Of a DNA stretch of 64,000 nt, positions 9,349 to 18,700 are shown piece by piece. The translations under genes and the position numbers were made by a program. The notes below the pieces were generated by a model, which ran no database searches, was not told where the DNA came from, and saw nothing but the letters and a program-made list of their open reading frames with translations. Numbering within the stretch: position 1 is the stretch's first letter; each line of letters starts with the position of its first letter. Source of the DNA: SIG575 sp045534165. Its GTDB lineage: Bacteria > Bacillota > Clostridia > Oscillospirales > Acutalibacteraceae. The DNA is taken from positions 1-64,000 of the forward strand of contig JAZSJD010000056.1 in assembly GCA_045534165.1 (NCBI GenBank), written 5' to 3'.

Positions 9349-11010
9349 TTATTCGACTGAGATTACAAAACTGTATACAGGCTGACCACCGTTAAGAACA
9401 GAAACATCAACCTTACCGTTAAATTTATTTGTAATCATTTCTTCAAGCTTATTTGCTTCTTCTTCTGAAGAATCCTCACCATAAATAATTGTTACCATTG
9501 AAGCATCAATTTTTCTGATAAGTCTTTTTGTTATTTTATAACCTGCCTGAACGTGAGTTTTTTCTATTTCAGTTATCTTTCCGTTTTCCAGGCCAAGGAT
9601 TTCGCCCTCTTTTACATTTTTACCGTCAACAACACTGTCACGTGCTGCAAAAGTTACCTGACCTGTCTGAACAGCTTTTGCTGCAACCATCATATTGTCA
9701 AGGTTTTCTGTGGGCTGGGCGCTTTCATCAAAGTTAAGCATAGCTGTAATTCCCTGAGGAATAGTTTTTGTTCTGAGAACGTGAACTTTCTTTGAAGTCA
9801 AGGGAACAACCTGTTCCGCAGCCATAATGATGTTTTTATTATTAGGTAAAATAAACACGTGTTCTGATGCTGTCTGGTTAACAGCTTTCAACAAATCTGC
9901 TGTGCTGGGGTTCATAGTCTGACCGCCGCTTACAACATGGTCAACACCGATTTCTGTAAAGAGCTGGCAGATACCGTCGCCTGCTGCAACAGCCACAAAA
10001 CCATATTTCTTTTCAGGTTCTGCAAGGGGAACATCGTCTTCGTCTTCAACGTTATCTCCTGCACCCCATTCAGCGTTAGCATGCTGAAGTTTCATATTTT
10101 CAATTTTGATGTTCATAAGAGAACCGAGCTTAAGACCTGCCTGAATAGCATTGCCTGGTTCATTTGTATGAACATGCACTTTTACAATTTCATCATCTTC
10201 AACAACAACAACACAGTCGCCGATAGATTCAAGATATGCACGCATTTTAAGTGCTGAACCGTCTTTGAGACCTTTGTTTTTATCAACAATAAACTCTGTA
10301 CAATAACAGAATTTTATATCAACGTTTTCTTCGCTTACAGCTCTTGTTACAGTTTCAACAGGTTTCGCGCTTTCGCCTGCAAGGGGAATAATTGTTCCTT
10401 CGCAGAAAACACTCTTCATACCTTCAAAAATACAAAGAAGACCCTGACCGCCTGCATCCACAACGCCTGCAGTTTTGAGTACAGGAAGAATTTCAGGTGT
10501 TTTCGCAAGAGATTCTTCAGCATAAATGCAAACCTTTTCCCAGAGTTTTTCAGGTTCAATAGATTTATTAGCCTTATACTCTGCTGAAATCTTTTCCGCA
10601 GTTTCTCTTATAACAGTAAGAATAGTACCTTCTGTAGGTTTCATAACTGCATTATATGCAGAGTCTCTGCCGTTTTTAAGTGCGCTGACAATGACATCGC
10701 TTGTGAAATATTCAGCGCCCTTGGCACCTTTGGCTATACCTCTGAAAATAAGTGATAAAATAACACCTGAGTTACCTCTTGCTCCTCTTAAAAGAGCCGA
10801 TGCAGTTTTATCAAAAACCTCGCTGACAGTAGAATCAGCAGGAAGATGTTTAAGTTCTCTTGCAGCAGCACCGATTGTCATTGACATATTTGTTCCTGTA
10901 TCTCCGTCAGGCACAGGGAAAACATTCAATGCATCAACTTCGGTTCTGCGATTATTAATGTTATTGGATGCCGATGTAATCGCATCAATAATCTGCTTTC
11001 CTTTAATCAT
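9349..11010 (-). CDS. fakA: Fatty acid kinase ATP-binding subunit FakA (YloV family, DhaL domain)
   Basis: The 553-residue protein is full length for the DhaL/YloV family. The first 200 residues form the DhaL nucleotide-binding domain with the metal-binding FPVPDGDTGTNM segment and LRGARGNSGVILS. The middle and C-terminal parts match the FakA region that contacts FakB, the fatty-acid carrier. FakA phosphorylates FakB-bound fatty acids so they can enter phospholipid synthesis. No fakB (DegV) gene is in the window. The gene lies between yloU (27 bases upstream) and recG. The family call is secure, and the fatty-acid role rests on the characterised Staphylococcus homologue. Confidence 0.92.
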   Translation of the reverse strand: MIKGKQIIDAITSASNNINNRRTEVDALNVFPVPDGDTGTNMSMTIGAAARELKHLPADSTVSEVFDKTASALLRGARGNSGVILSLIFRGIAKGAKGAEYFTSDVIVSALKNGRDSAYNAVMKPTEGTILTVIRETAEKISAEYKANKSIEPEKLWEKVCIYAEESLAKTPEILPVLKTAGVVDAGGQGLLCIFEGMKSVFCEGTIIPLAGESAKPVETVTRAVSEENVDIKFCYCTEFIVDKNKGLKDGSALKMRAYLESIGDCVVVVEDDEIVKVHVHTNEPGNAIQAGLKLGSLMNIKIENMKLQHANAEWGAGDNVEDEDDVPLAEPEKKYGFVAVAAGDGICQLFTEIGVDHVVSGGQTMNPSTADLLKAVNQTASEHVFILPNNKNIIMAAEQVVPLTSKKVHVLRTKTIPQGITAMLNFDESAQPTENLDNMMVAAKAVQTGQVTFAARDSVVDGKNVKEGEILGLENGKITEIEKTHVQAGYKITKRLIRKIDASMVTIIYGEDSSEEEANKLEEMITNKFNGKVDVSVLNGGQPVYSFVISVE

Positions 11011-11037
11011 CAGATAAACTCCTTAAAAAGTACTTAC

Positions 11038-11400
11038 TTATTCACCGATAAGTCCGTCAATATAAACATTAACTCTGTTAACCTTAATACCTGTTGCTTC
11101 TTCAACACAGTAGCGGACCTTTTCGTTAATGCTTCTTGCAACAGCTCTTATATTAAGACCATAAGTTACAACAATATGAAGGCTGATTGAAATGCCATCT
11201 TTATTTTTATCTTTAACTATAACAACGCCTTTGTCGATATAAGAACGTTTTTTGAAAACCTTTGAGCGAATACCCTGCCTGAAATTACCGTCAGACATAC
11301 CGGCCACACCAAAACAGGAAGTTGCAGCATCACCGATTAATTGGCGGAAGTAGTTTTCGCAGATATCAATTTTACCAAGGTGATTTTCAATAGTAATCAT
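11038..11400 (-). CDS. yloU: Asp23/Gls24 family envelope protein (YloU)
   Basis: This 120-residue Asp23/Gls24 protein has no signal peptide. The characteristic segments are GKIDICENYFRQLIGDAATSC near the start, GVVIVKDKNKDGISISLHIVV in the middle and the C-terminal VNRVNVYIDGL. Members are cytoplasmic proteins that gather at the membrane and are linked to envelope stress. It is the first gene of the yloU-fakA-recG-luxS operon and has its own promoter at 11431-11459. Its conserved partner is fakA; a direct functional link is not established. Confidence 0.92.
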   Translation of the reverse strand: MITIENHLGKIDICENYFRQLIGDAATSCFGVAGMSDGNFRQGIRSKVFKKRSYIDKGVVIVKDKNKDGISISLHIVVTYGLNIRAVARSINEKVRYCVEEATGIKVNRVNVYIDGLIGE

Positions 11401-11430
11401 TTTTATCGCTCCTTATACTCATATATCATA

Positions 11431-11459
11431 ATTATACTACATTTTATCAATATAATCAA
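11431..11459 (-). promoter_or_regulatory. Promoter of the yloU-fakA-recG-luxS operon
   Basis: Read leftward this is TTGATT, 17 bases, TATAAT, about 30 bases before yloU. No terminator hairpin is visible between the four genes. Confidence 0.8.
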
Positions 11460-11528
11460 ATAACAATTTATTAAATTTTATAAAAACCAAAAATTTTTTT
11501 ATTTATTATATATATTTGTGTTTAAAAA

Positions 11529-11557
11529 TTGATTTTTATATATAAATATGATAAAAT
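11529..11557 (+). promoter_or_regulatory. Promoter of the M20 peptidase gene
   Basis: TTGATT (11529-11534), 17 bases, TAAAAT (11552-11557), in a very AT-rich divergent intergenic region. AGAGGT serves as ribosome site before ATG 11593. Confidence 0.65.
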
Positions 11558-11592
11558 TATATGTAAAATTTTCTCATAAGAGGTAGATAACT

Positions 11593-13095
11593 ATGGATTG
11601 GATATTACAAAACTGGTGGGTAATTATCGTAGGAGCTGTTTTATTGTTCCTGATCATAACAGCAATACGTGCCTATTTCTTCAAACCGAAAAAGAGCGAA
11701 CTTGAAAGACCTCCCCTTGAACCTGAAAAGGCAGATGCAAAAAGAGCAGCAGAGCATCTGAGCAAGGCTCTCACTTTCAAAACAATCGCAAGAACAGACC
11801 CGAAAGATACTGAATGGGAAGAGTTCAGAAAATTCCGTGATTTCCTTGAAGAGTCATATCCTTTGATTCACAAGAATTTATCCAAAGAAATCATCACAGA
11901 TGCAAGCCTTATCTATCATTGGAAAGGCAAAAACAGTTCTCTTAAACCTATGGCATTGCTTTCACATCAGGACGTTGTTCCCGTAACTCCCGGCACAGAA
12001 GATGATTGGGAATATCCTGCTTTCAGCGGATATAACGATGGTACATATATCTGGGGCAGAGGCGCGCTTGATATGAAAAACCATCTTATCTGTGTTATGG
12101 AAGCAATCGAAACACTCCTTGAAGAAGGTTATCAGCCTGACAGAGACGTTTATCTTTGTTTCGCGCACGATGAAGAAGTTAATGATAATGACCTTTCAGG
12201 TGCAGTTGATATTGTAAATACACTCAAAGCAAGAGGAGTACACCTTGACAGCGTCCTTGACGAAGGTGGCGCATTCCTCACAGTTAAATTCAAAAACATC
12301 ATTGATCAGACCATTGCCGGAATCGGTATGGCTGAAAAAGGTTACAGCGACTATCGCATTACAGTCCATGCAAAGGGCGGACATTCATCACAGCCCCCTG
12401 TGCACTCTGCTCTGGGCGACCTTGCAGATGTTATTCACGATCTGGAAAGTCATCAGTTCAAAGCAAAGTTTATGCCCTTTATGATTGACCTTTTCACAAA
12501 TATAGGCAAACGTCTTCCTTATCCCTTAAGATTAATTACATGTAATATACCAATTTTAAAACCACTTTTGCTTGAAGTCTGTAAAAAAATTCCTCCCGCA
12601 GCCTGCCTGACAAGAACAACAACAGCAGTTACTATGGCAAAAGGAAGCCCTGCTTCAAACGTATTGCCACAGAGTGCTTCAGTTACAGTTAATTTCCGTC
12701 AGATGCCCGGCACAAGTGTAAAAGATGTTGAAAAGCACATCAGAAAAGTTGTAAGAAACAAAAACATTGATGTTGAGCTCCTTGGTTGCAAGGAAGTTTC
12801 ACAGTTTGCAACAAAAGATTCACAAGCATATCGTGCACTTGATGAAATCTGCAGCCGCACAGATCCCAAGAAAAATTTTGTTGCTCCCTTCCTTGTAATG
12901 GGTAGCACAGATGCTTATTATTACGGTGAAATCTGTGATAATGTGCTTCGATTCTCACCTTTCAGAGTCAGTGCAGAACTTCTCAGACGTACACACGCAA
13001 CAAACGAATGTTGTCCTGTTGATACACTTGAAGAAGCAGTATCATTCTTTAAAAGATACGTAAAACTTGCTTCAAAAGAAAAAGAAGACAGATAA
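11593..13095 (+). CDS. Membrane-anchored M20 family zinc peptidase (carboxypeptidase S/PM20D1-like)
   Basis: The 500-residue protein begins with one transmembrane helix (about 9-29) followed by KPKK, which suggests an N-terminal anchor. The remainder is an M20 metallopeptidase. SHQDVVPV carries the first zinc His, WGRGALDMKN the bridging Asp, HDEEVND the catalytic Glu-Glu pair, GGHSSQPP belongs to the dimerisation domain, and the C-terminal His lies in RRTHATNE. Proteins with this layout resemble yeast carboxypeptidase S and mammalian PM20D1, which hydrolyse or form N-acyl amino acids and peptides. Which side of the membrane the catalytic domain faces is not certain. It is a single-gene unit divergent from yloU. 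Confidence 0.88.
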   Translation: MDWILQNWWVIIVGAVLLFLIITAIRAYFFKPKKSELERPPLEPEKADAKRAAEHLSKALTFKTIARTDPKDTEWEEFRKFRDFLEESYPLIHKNLSKEIITDASLIYHWKGKNSSLKPMALLSHQDVVPVTPGTEDDWEYPAFSGYNDGTYIWGRGALDMKNHLICVMEAIETLLEEGYQPDRDVYLCFAHDEEVNDNDLSGAVDIVNTLKARGVHLDSVLDEGGAFLTVKFKNIIDQTIAGIGMAEKGYSDYRITVHAKGGHSSQPPVHSALGDLADVIHDLESHQFKAKFMPFMIDLFTNIGKRLPYPLRLITCNIPILKPLLLEVCKKIPPAACLTRTTTAVTMAKGSPASNVLPQSASVTVNFRQMPGTSVKDVEKHIRKVVRNKNIDVELLGCKEVSQFATKDSQAYRALDEICSRTDPKKNFVAPFLVMGSTDAYYYGEICDNVLRFSPFRVSAELLRRTHATNECCPVDTLEEAVSFFKRYVKLASKEKEDR

Positions 13096-13136
13096 TTCAA
13101 GCGAAAAATCCCCATCGCCAAAATCATAGACTTTGT

Positions 13137-13170
13137 CACCACCCTTGGTTTCAAGGGGTGGTTTGTTATT
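13137..13170 (+). terminator. Terminator of the M20 peptidase gene
   Basis: CCACCCTTG pairs with CAAGGGGTGG around a short loop and is followed by TTTGTTATTT, about 40 bases after the stop codon. Confidence 0.75.
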
Positions 13171-13730
13171 TCACATATAAATTATAGTTTATATGAATAA
13201 AAACGTATGCTCTTTTTGAAAGGAGCAGTCTGTGTCAGCAGACAGAGGATTGGGAAATCTTCAATCAACAATCAATCTTTCGTCACTTCGTTACCTCTCC
13301 TTTTCTAAGGTGTCAAAAACAAATTATAATTTACAGTTAACATTTCCATATGTGTCACAAAAAACACCGCCTTGTCATTCTCAAGTGTAACGAAGAATTT
13401 CGGCGGTGTTATAGTTTGCTGTTTTCCTTTTTCAGAGCCTTCGCTTCGCTCAGGGATGACGAAAAAGGAAATGGGGTGTTTGCCATTTTGAAATCCTTAG
13501 CTTCACCCTCGCCGTAGTCTTTCTTGAGCGTCAGCGAAAAATCTTGGTGAGGATTCACTCAAAGATGACAACAAAATGGTCGGGTCGATGCAACGATAAA
13601 TTGTAATTTAACCACACATTTATGATTGCAACGTAGGGGAAACATTTCGTTTCCCGCAAAGGATTTCGGAAAGCGCACTAGGGGGGCGGATGCCCATCCC
13701 CTGCGGTATTAAAATCAATTTATGAGGAAA
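13171..13730. repeat. Intergenic region rich in short degenerate repeats
   Basis: No credible gene lies here. The stretch holds a palindromic element at about 13358-13428 that recurs at 28419-28490. It also holds fragments resembling common clostridial intergenic repeats, such as CTTCGCTTCGCTCAGGGATGAC near 13440, a related CTTGAGCGTCAGCGAA segment near 13525, and a GTAGGGG...GGGGCGGATGCCCATCCCC segment at 13633-13705. They look like accumulated non-coding repeats rather than decayed genes. Confidence 0.6.
13358..13428. repeat. Dispersed palindromic element, copy 1
   Basis: Outer arms ACACCGCC and GGCGGTGT flank an inner GTCATTCTC...GAAGAAT unit, followed by ATAGTTTG. The reverse complement of 28419-28490 matches this over nearly its whole length with only scattered differences. 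Read leftward the hairpin ends in six T residues, so it could act as a terminator. Confidence 0.7.
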
Positions 13731-13762
13731 ACAAAAAAGCGAGTGTCATAATGACACTCGCT
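13731..13762 (-). terminator. Terminator of the PQTG-anchored protein gene
   Basis: A perfect 12-bp stem AGCGAGTGTCAT with ATGACACTCGCT; leftward it runs into TTTTTTGTTTT. It lies 24 bases past the stop. Confidence 0.9.
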
Positions 13763-13785
13763 GATTTCACATTTTAAAAACTGAA

Positions 13786-14472
13786 TTATTCAGCTTCCTT
13801 TTTTGCACAGATAGCAATAATACCTGCAACTGCAAACATAAGAACTACGAATGCTGAAACTGCAAAGATTGCAATGGGAGCTGCTGTTGAAGCATCACCT
13901 GTCTGAGGAATTTCGGGTTCTGTGGGTTCTTCGTCATCATCAGGAATTGTTTCTGTTTCAGGTTCACCTGTGTAGATTCCGATGATTGCACCAGCAACTT
14001 CACTTTCAGCAAGTGTGTCGATGATGGGATCTGTATCGATACCGAATGATTCAAGTCTTGCAAGGATTTCATCAACGAGACCTGCAACTTCGCTTGATTC
14101 AACAACTTCGATGCTACCGATGTCATATTCTTCGATTGTTTCCATTACGATTTCTCTAACGTTTTCCATATCAGCACCTGTAAGTTCGCTGATAGCTGTG
14201 ATAACGTAGTCTGCTGCTTCGTCAGCTGCAACTGTTTCTGTTTCGCTGAGGATGTCGCCGAATGCTGCGTAAAGTTTGTCAGCGTTAATCTGGATAGCGT
14301 TTGCTACACCTTCGATATCGCCTTCGCCTGCTGCGCCAACGATTTCATCTACAACGCTGCTGAGTTCTTCTGTATTAATTGTTGCTGTTTCTGTTTCTTC
14401 TGCTGCAAATGCCATTGTTGAGAATGCAAGGCAAAGAACAACTGCAAGAAGTACGCTAAGTAATTTTTTCAT
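13786..14472 (-). CDS. Exported protein with C-terminal PQTG sortase-type anchor
   Basis: The 228-residue protein starts with a clear signal peptide (MKKLLSVLLAVVLCLAFSTM, cut near FAAEE). An acidic, Glu/Val/Ala-rich helical region follows, without a recognisable enzyme domain. The end is a sorting-type signal: a proline/glutamate linker, PQTGD near residue 187, a hydrophobic segment of about 25 residues and a short AKKEAE tail. This is the layout of LPXTG proteins, with IPQTG in the motif position, so I infer attachment to the cell wall by a sortase that is not encoded in the window. It is a single gene with a consensus promoter. Its function is unknown. Confidence 0.8.
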   Translation of the reverse strand: MKKLLSVLLAVVLCLAFSTMAFAAEETETATINTEELSSVVDEIVGAAGEGDIEGVANAIQINADKLYAAFGDILSETETVAADEAADYVITAISELTGADMENVREIVMETIEEYDIGSIEVVESSEVAGLVDEILARLESFGIDTDPIIDTLAESEVAGAIIGIYTGEPETETIPDDDEEPTEPEIPQTGDASTAAPIAIFAVSAFVVLMFAVAGIIAICAKKEAE

Positions 14473-14530
14473 TTCACTACATTCCTTTCACTTGTAAATG
14501 TGGGTAGTACCTCACCCTACTAACACAAAT

Positions 14531-14559
14531 AGTATACTCTATTTTCAATATATTGTCAA
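14531..14559 (-). promoter_or_regulatory. Promoter of the PQTG-anchored protein gene
   Basis: Read leftward this is TTGACA, 17 bases, TATACT, about 60 bases before the start codon. Confidence 0.85.
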
Positions 14560-14597
14560 TAGGTTTTAAAATATTTTTAATGCCAAAAAGTGACAAA

Positions 14598-15557
14598 TTA
14601 TGATGTCTTACTTCTGTCTGTTTGCCACATAATGTACACATCATTGCCACTGGTGTAGAAGGTATCAGCTGTTGACGCATTTCCCTGCGTGAAGCCTACG
14701 CCTGCTTGCTGAAGAGCCTCCACAAAAGCATCTTTCATCTGAGCATCTTTAAGTGTAATTCGGATTTTCATTGTAAGCTGGCTTCTGTCAGCATATTTGT
14801 CAAGTTTGCCGGGAACAAAACCTGTTAACCACCATGTATCCTGATAAGGTCTTGTGAAAAGCACATCACCTTTATTATAGCAAGTATAGCCGATTTTCAG
14901 TCTTTTATCGTTATCAGTGCATACATACTGTGATGTATTGTCGCCCTCTTCTTTATAGTAAACACCGGCCTCTGCGCCAAGGAGAAGGAAGCCGTACTGA
15001 CCTTTCCAGAACTGAACAAGCCAATCGTAACCACCGTAGTTGAATTTGACTCTTACTGTGTCGTACCACAGAGCCACATAACCGCCAAGTTCGTCATAAT
15101 ATTTGTTATAACCGAACTGTCTCTGCCATGGGTCAGATGTTGAATAGAAAACACCGCTGGTGGGATCCCACGTAAAGCCAAACGCGTTCGCCTGCTGTGA
15201 AGCCCCTGAATCAGTTGAAGGGGTTGATGGTGTTATACCTGTTGTTAAATTGCCCGGTCTTTCCGGAGATACCGGACCCGGATTATTTGAAGGTCTGTTT
15301 GTGACCGTATTTCCTAATTTATCTGTGACGGTTTCAATTTCCGTTTTACCGTCAATGTTTGTAGCAATCTGAGATTGAATTTCTGAATTTTCTGAATCTG
15401 CATTACCGATTATTACAAATGTTGCGCTTTCGCTACTTTCGTTTTCGTTTTCATTTTTCTTACAGCTACTGAAAAGAGTTAAACTTACTGTTGAAACAAT
15501 TACAACAGCCAAAATCATCGAAATTATTCTTAAAACATTGCTTTTTTCATTTTTCAC
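14598..15557 (-). CDS. Lipoprotein with DUF4474-like domain
   Basis: This protein of about 319 residues has a hydrophobic N-terminus followed by LFSSCKK, an acceptable lipobox with Cys near residue 31. A low-complexity Ser/Asn/Glu and Gly/Pro/Thr linker runs to about 145. The C-terminal 170 residues contain STSDPWQRQFGY, a tryptophan-rich FNYGGYDWLVQFWKGQYG segment and LGAEAGVYYKEE. I recognise this pattern as the DUF4474 family, which has no known activity. I start at GTG 15557 because AAGGAGG lies 8 bases upstream; the GTG at 15566 overlaps that site. It has its own promoter, and the role is unknown. Confidence 0.75.
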   Translation of the reverse strand: MKNEKSNVLRIISMILAVVIVSTVSLTLFSSCKKNENENESSESATFVIIGNADSENSEIQSQIATNIDGKTEIETVTDKLGNTVTNRPSNNPGPVSPERPGNLTTGITPSTPSTDSGASQQANAFGFTWDPTSGVFYSTSDPWQRQFGYNKYYDELGGYVALWYDTVRVKFNYGGYDWLVQFWKGQYGFLLLGAEAGVYYKEEGDNTSQYVCTDNDKRLKIGYTCYNKGDVLFTRPYQDTWWLTGFVPGKLDKYADRSQLTMKIRITLKDAQMKDAFVEALQQAGVGFTQGNASTADTFYTSGNDVYIMWQTDRSKTS

Positions 15558-15582
15558 GCATTTCACCTCCTTAAGCTACATA

Positions 15583-15611
15583 ATTATAACATCTATTTTT
15601 CTTTAGGTCAA
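15583..15611 (-). promoter_or_regulatory. Promoter of the DUF4474-like lipoprotein gene
   Basis: Read leftward this is TTGACC, 17 bases, TATAAT, ending about 25 bases before the start codon, with AAGGAGG between. Confidence 0.85.
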
Positions 15612-15656
15612 TTATATTAGATAAACAAATATTAAGAAATATAATGACTGAAATAG

Positions 15657-15693
15657 TCCAAAATCCGGGACAGGAGAAACTCCTGTCCCGGAT
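15657..15693 (-). terminator. Terminator of the dockerin protein gene
   Basis: A 14-bp perfect stem (core CCGGGACAGGAG with CTCCTGTCCCGG) around three bases; leftward it is followed by TTTTGG. It is 34 bases past the stop codon. Confidence 0.9.
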
Positions 15694-15726
15694 AGGTTTT
15701 AATTTAAACTTCAGTAAGGTAATCTA

Positions 15727-18700
15727 TTAATAGATTGCACCCTGGTCGATTGTGCCTTCGAAGTTTGTATATGCATCAAGGATAACTGCGTCTGCTGCGT
15801 CAACGTTTGCACTTGCGTCAAGGTTGAGAGCATACCACTGTGCACTGTAAGGTGCATAGTTAGCTGATGCATCATATACTGTGTAAAGGTCAAGGCAGAT
15901 TGTATCCATGATATCAACGATACCGTCGCCGTTAGCGTCACCGAAGATAACTACTTTGTATTCTTCAACAACTGCACCGTCTGTATCTTTAAGAACAAGT
16001 GTTGAACCAGTACCAACGCGACCTTCAACTACTGTCTGAACTTCAAGAGTACCGTTTTCATCTGAGTTAACGAAGTTGTTAAGAAGTGAATCAGGAGTAA
16101 GGTTAGTTGCGAGGTTGTAGATAAGAGCTACACCGTTAGCTTCTGATACTTTGATGTCATCCTTAATCTTATCGAGTTCAGGAACGATTGTTTCTACGAA
16201 ATCGCTGAGACCTTCAAATGCTGCCTGAAGTTCTGCAAGAGCTTCATCGATATCTGCCTGGTAGTCAGCTGTCCAGATTCCATCGATCCAGTATTTTGCT
16301 TCTTCAAGAGCTGCATTGAATCTTGCTACAGTTTCATCTGAGTATGAAGATGTGTTTGTACCTTTAACTTCTTCATAGTACTCTTCGAGTGCTGATGTAT
16401 CAGCAAGTTTAACTTCAAGTTTCATCATAGCATCAAGAAGGTTCTTTCTTGCTGCGTTAACCATTGACTGTTTAAGGTCAGGTGAGGGAAGATATGTATC
16501 TTCATCATAGGGAAGAGTTTCGTAGATTTCATATGCATGGTCATATGCTTCTTCATATACTGCCCAAACTTCAGGATCGTAATCTCTCTTATTGTAGCCC
16601 TTTGAATCTGCAAGATAGAGAACGTTCATAAGATGTGACTGAACAGCTTCGTTCTGGTTCTCTGCTGCTTTAGCTGCATAGTATTCAATCTTATAAGCTG
16701 CGTCTGCATATTTCTTAGCTGTGTAAGAAGCAATTTCTGCCTGTGCTTCTGCAATAGCTTCAGCATCGCCTGCAGCCTGTGCTTCTGCCAACCATTCAAC
16801 AGCACCATTGTAACCGTCGATTACATCCCAAGCTTCGTCAATAGCTGCTTCAACTTTGTCGAATCTCCAGAGAACATAGTCAACTGATTCGTTCCAGTTA
16901 GCACCGTTTGTATCGTATACATCGGGTTCTGCAAATACTTCATCCCAGTATTCGAGTTGTGCTTCGAGAGTTGCGAGTGAGTTAACGGGATATCCGCTGG
17001 GAGCTGCTACGATGTTGTAGCTATATTCGCTTTCATCGATAAGAAGGGGATTAAGGATGGGAAGAAGTGAATCCCAGAAATACTGATATCTACCAGCGTT
17101 GTAAAGACCAGCAAGAAGTCTTTCACCTGTGCCACCAAGGTTACCGTTCTGGATAATCTGGTCAACAGTTGTAAGAGATGTTGAGATCATAGCAGGCTGA
17201 GTATTTCTTGCAACGATGATGTTAAGAACATTATTTACAATGTATACTACAAACTGCGGAATAGTCTTGTTAAGAAGGCTGTAATCAGCTTTGTAAAGGA
17301 TGCTGAGGAAGTTTTCAAGGTCAAGGTTGAGGAGGCTGTTGAGGATCTTGTTCATAAGAAGATCGTAAGAACCTGTTGCGCCACCACCAAGAATCTTGTG
17401 AAGAGGAAGAACTGCGAATACAGTTTTGTCAATCTTTGTCCAGGGGCTGTCTGAATCTGAAACGCCACAACCCTTGAAGAAACCACCGAAGTTGTTATCC
17501 TGAAGAGCCCAGTTAACAACAACGTTAAGGAACTGATCTACACCTGAACCGTACTGAATTTCGATGGGAAGCGCACCGTTAAGGTAGTAAGCACCGATAT
17601 CAGCGAGCATATAGAGAGCATAGTCTGTGCCCCATTCTGCATAGCCGTATTCAACTTCTTCCATATAGTTGATGGGAAGGAAGTCTGCTGCGATTGAGTA
17701 AACAACGTAGCAAGCTACCTGACCAAGATTGTCAAGAGGAAGGGGTTCGCCGTATGTATCTTCCCAGAGAACGTAAGGCATTTCTGAACGGATGAACTGT
17801 TTTGCAACGTAAGCTACTTTACCCTGAAGGTCAAGGTCTTCAAATTCGTCCTGTTCGATGAAATCTGATGTTGCGGGAAGAATAAGTGTGCCGAGTTCTT
17901 TATAAACGATTTCAAGAGCTTTATCAAGGTTCTGCTCAAGTTTGTCGTTACCACCGTCTACCCAGAATTTTTCACCTGTCCAAACCTGTTCAAATACTAC
18001 ATAGAGGAAGTGGTTAAGTTCAGCAACGATACCATTTTTGCTATCGTACTGACCCCATACATAGTTGTCGAGGTTAAGGTTAGAAATGTTGATATAATCC
18101 CATGCGGGGTGGGGATTTTCTGCCTTCATTTCATCAAGAAGAGTTCCGAGATCATTCTTGATAAAGGGAATAACGATATCTTTTGTTGCAGCATTAGCAG
18201 CGTTTTCGATAATACCCCAGATTGTCTGAGTGTTGATGTTTGTTTTGCCTGCCATTGAGGGAAGGAAGCCTTCTTCAATGTCACCATCAGCTGCTGTACC
18301 GCCGAGAAGGATTACATCTACTGCATGCTGAAGGATCTGGTCAGCATTCCAGTTGGTACGTCCATTGTCAGGATCATAAGATTCATCAACCATCGCCTCA
18401 TAGAGCATATCTATAACCATTTCATAAACATTGAAATCAAGGTCAACGAATGAACCAATGATACCAAGGTCAAGGTCACCTCTGAGGAGATTACCTACGA
18501 TGCCTCTGTTCTCGTTGAGGAAATAGAGAAGTTCATAAAGGATGTTGAGGTCAGTTTTACCACCTGAAGTTCTTCTTGTTGAGGGAAGAGCATCAAAGTC
18601 GAGGTCAGCAACGTCACCACCAACAATACCTTTAAGACCTTTAATACTGTCGAGTGTGTTCAACGCATTATCAACACTTGTGATGTCGATCTTAAGAACA

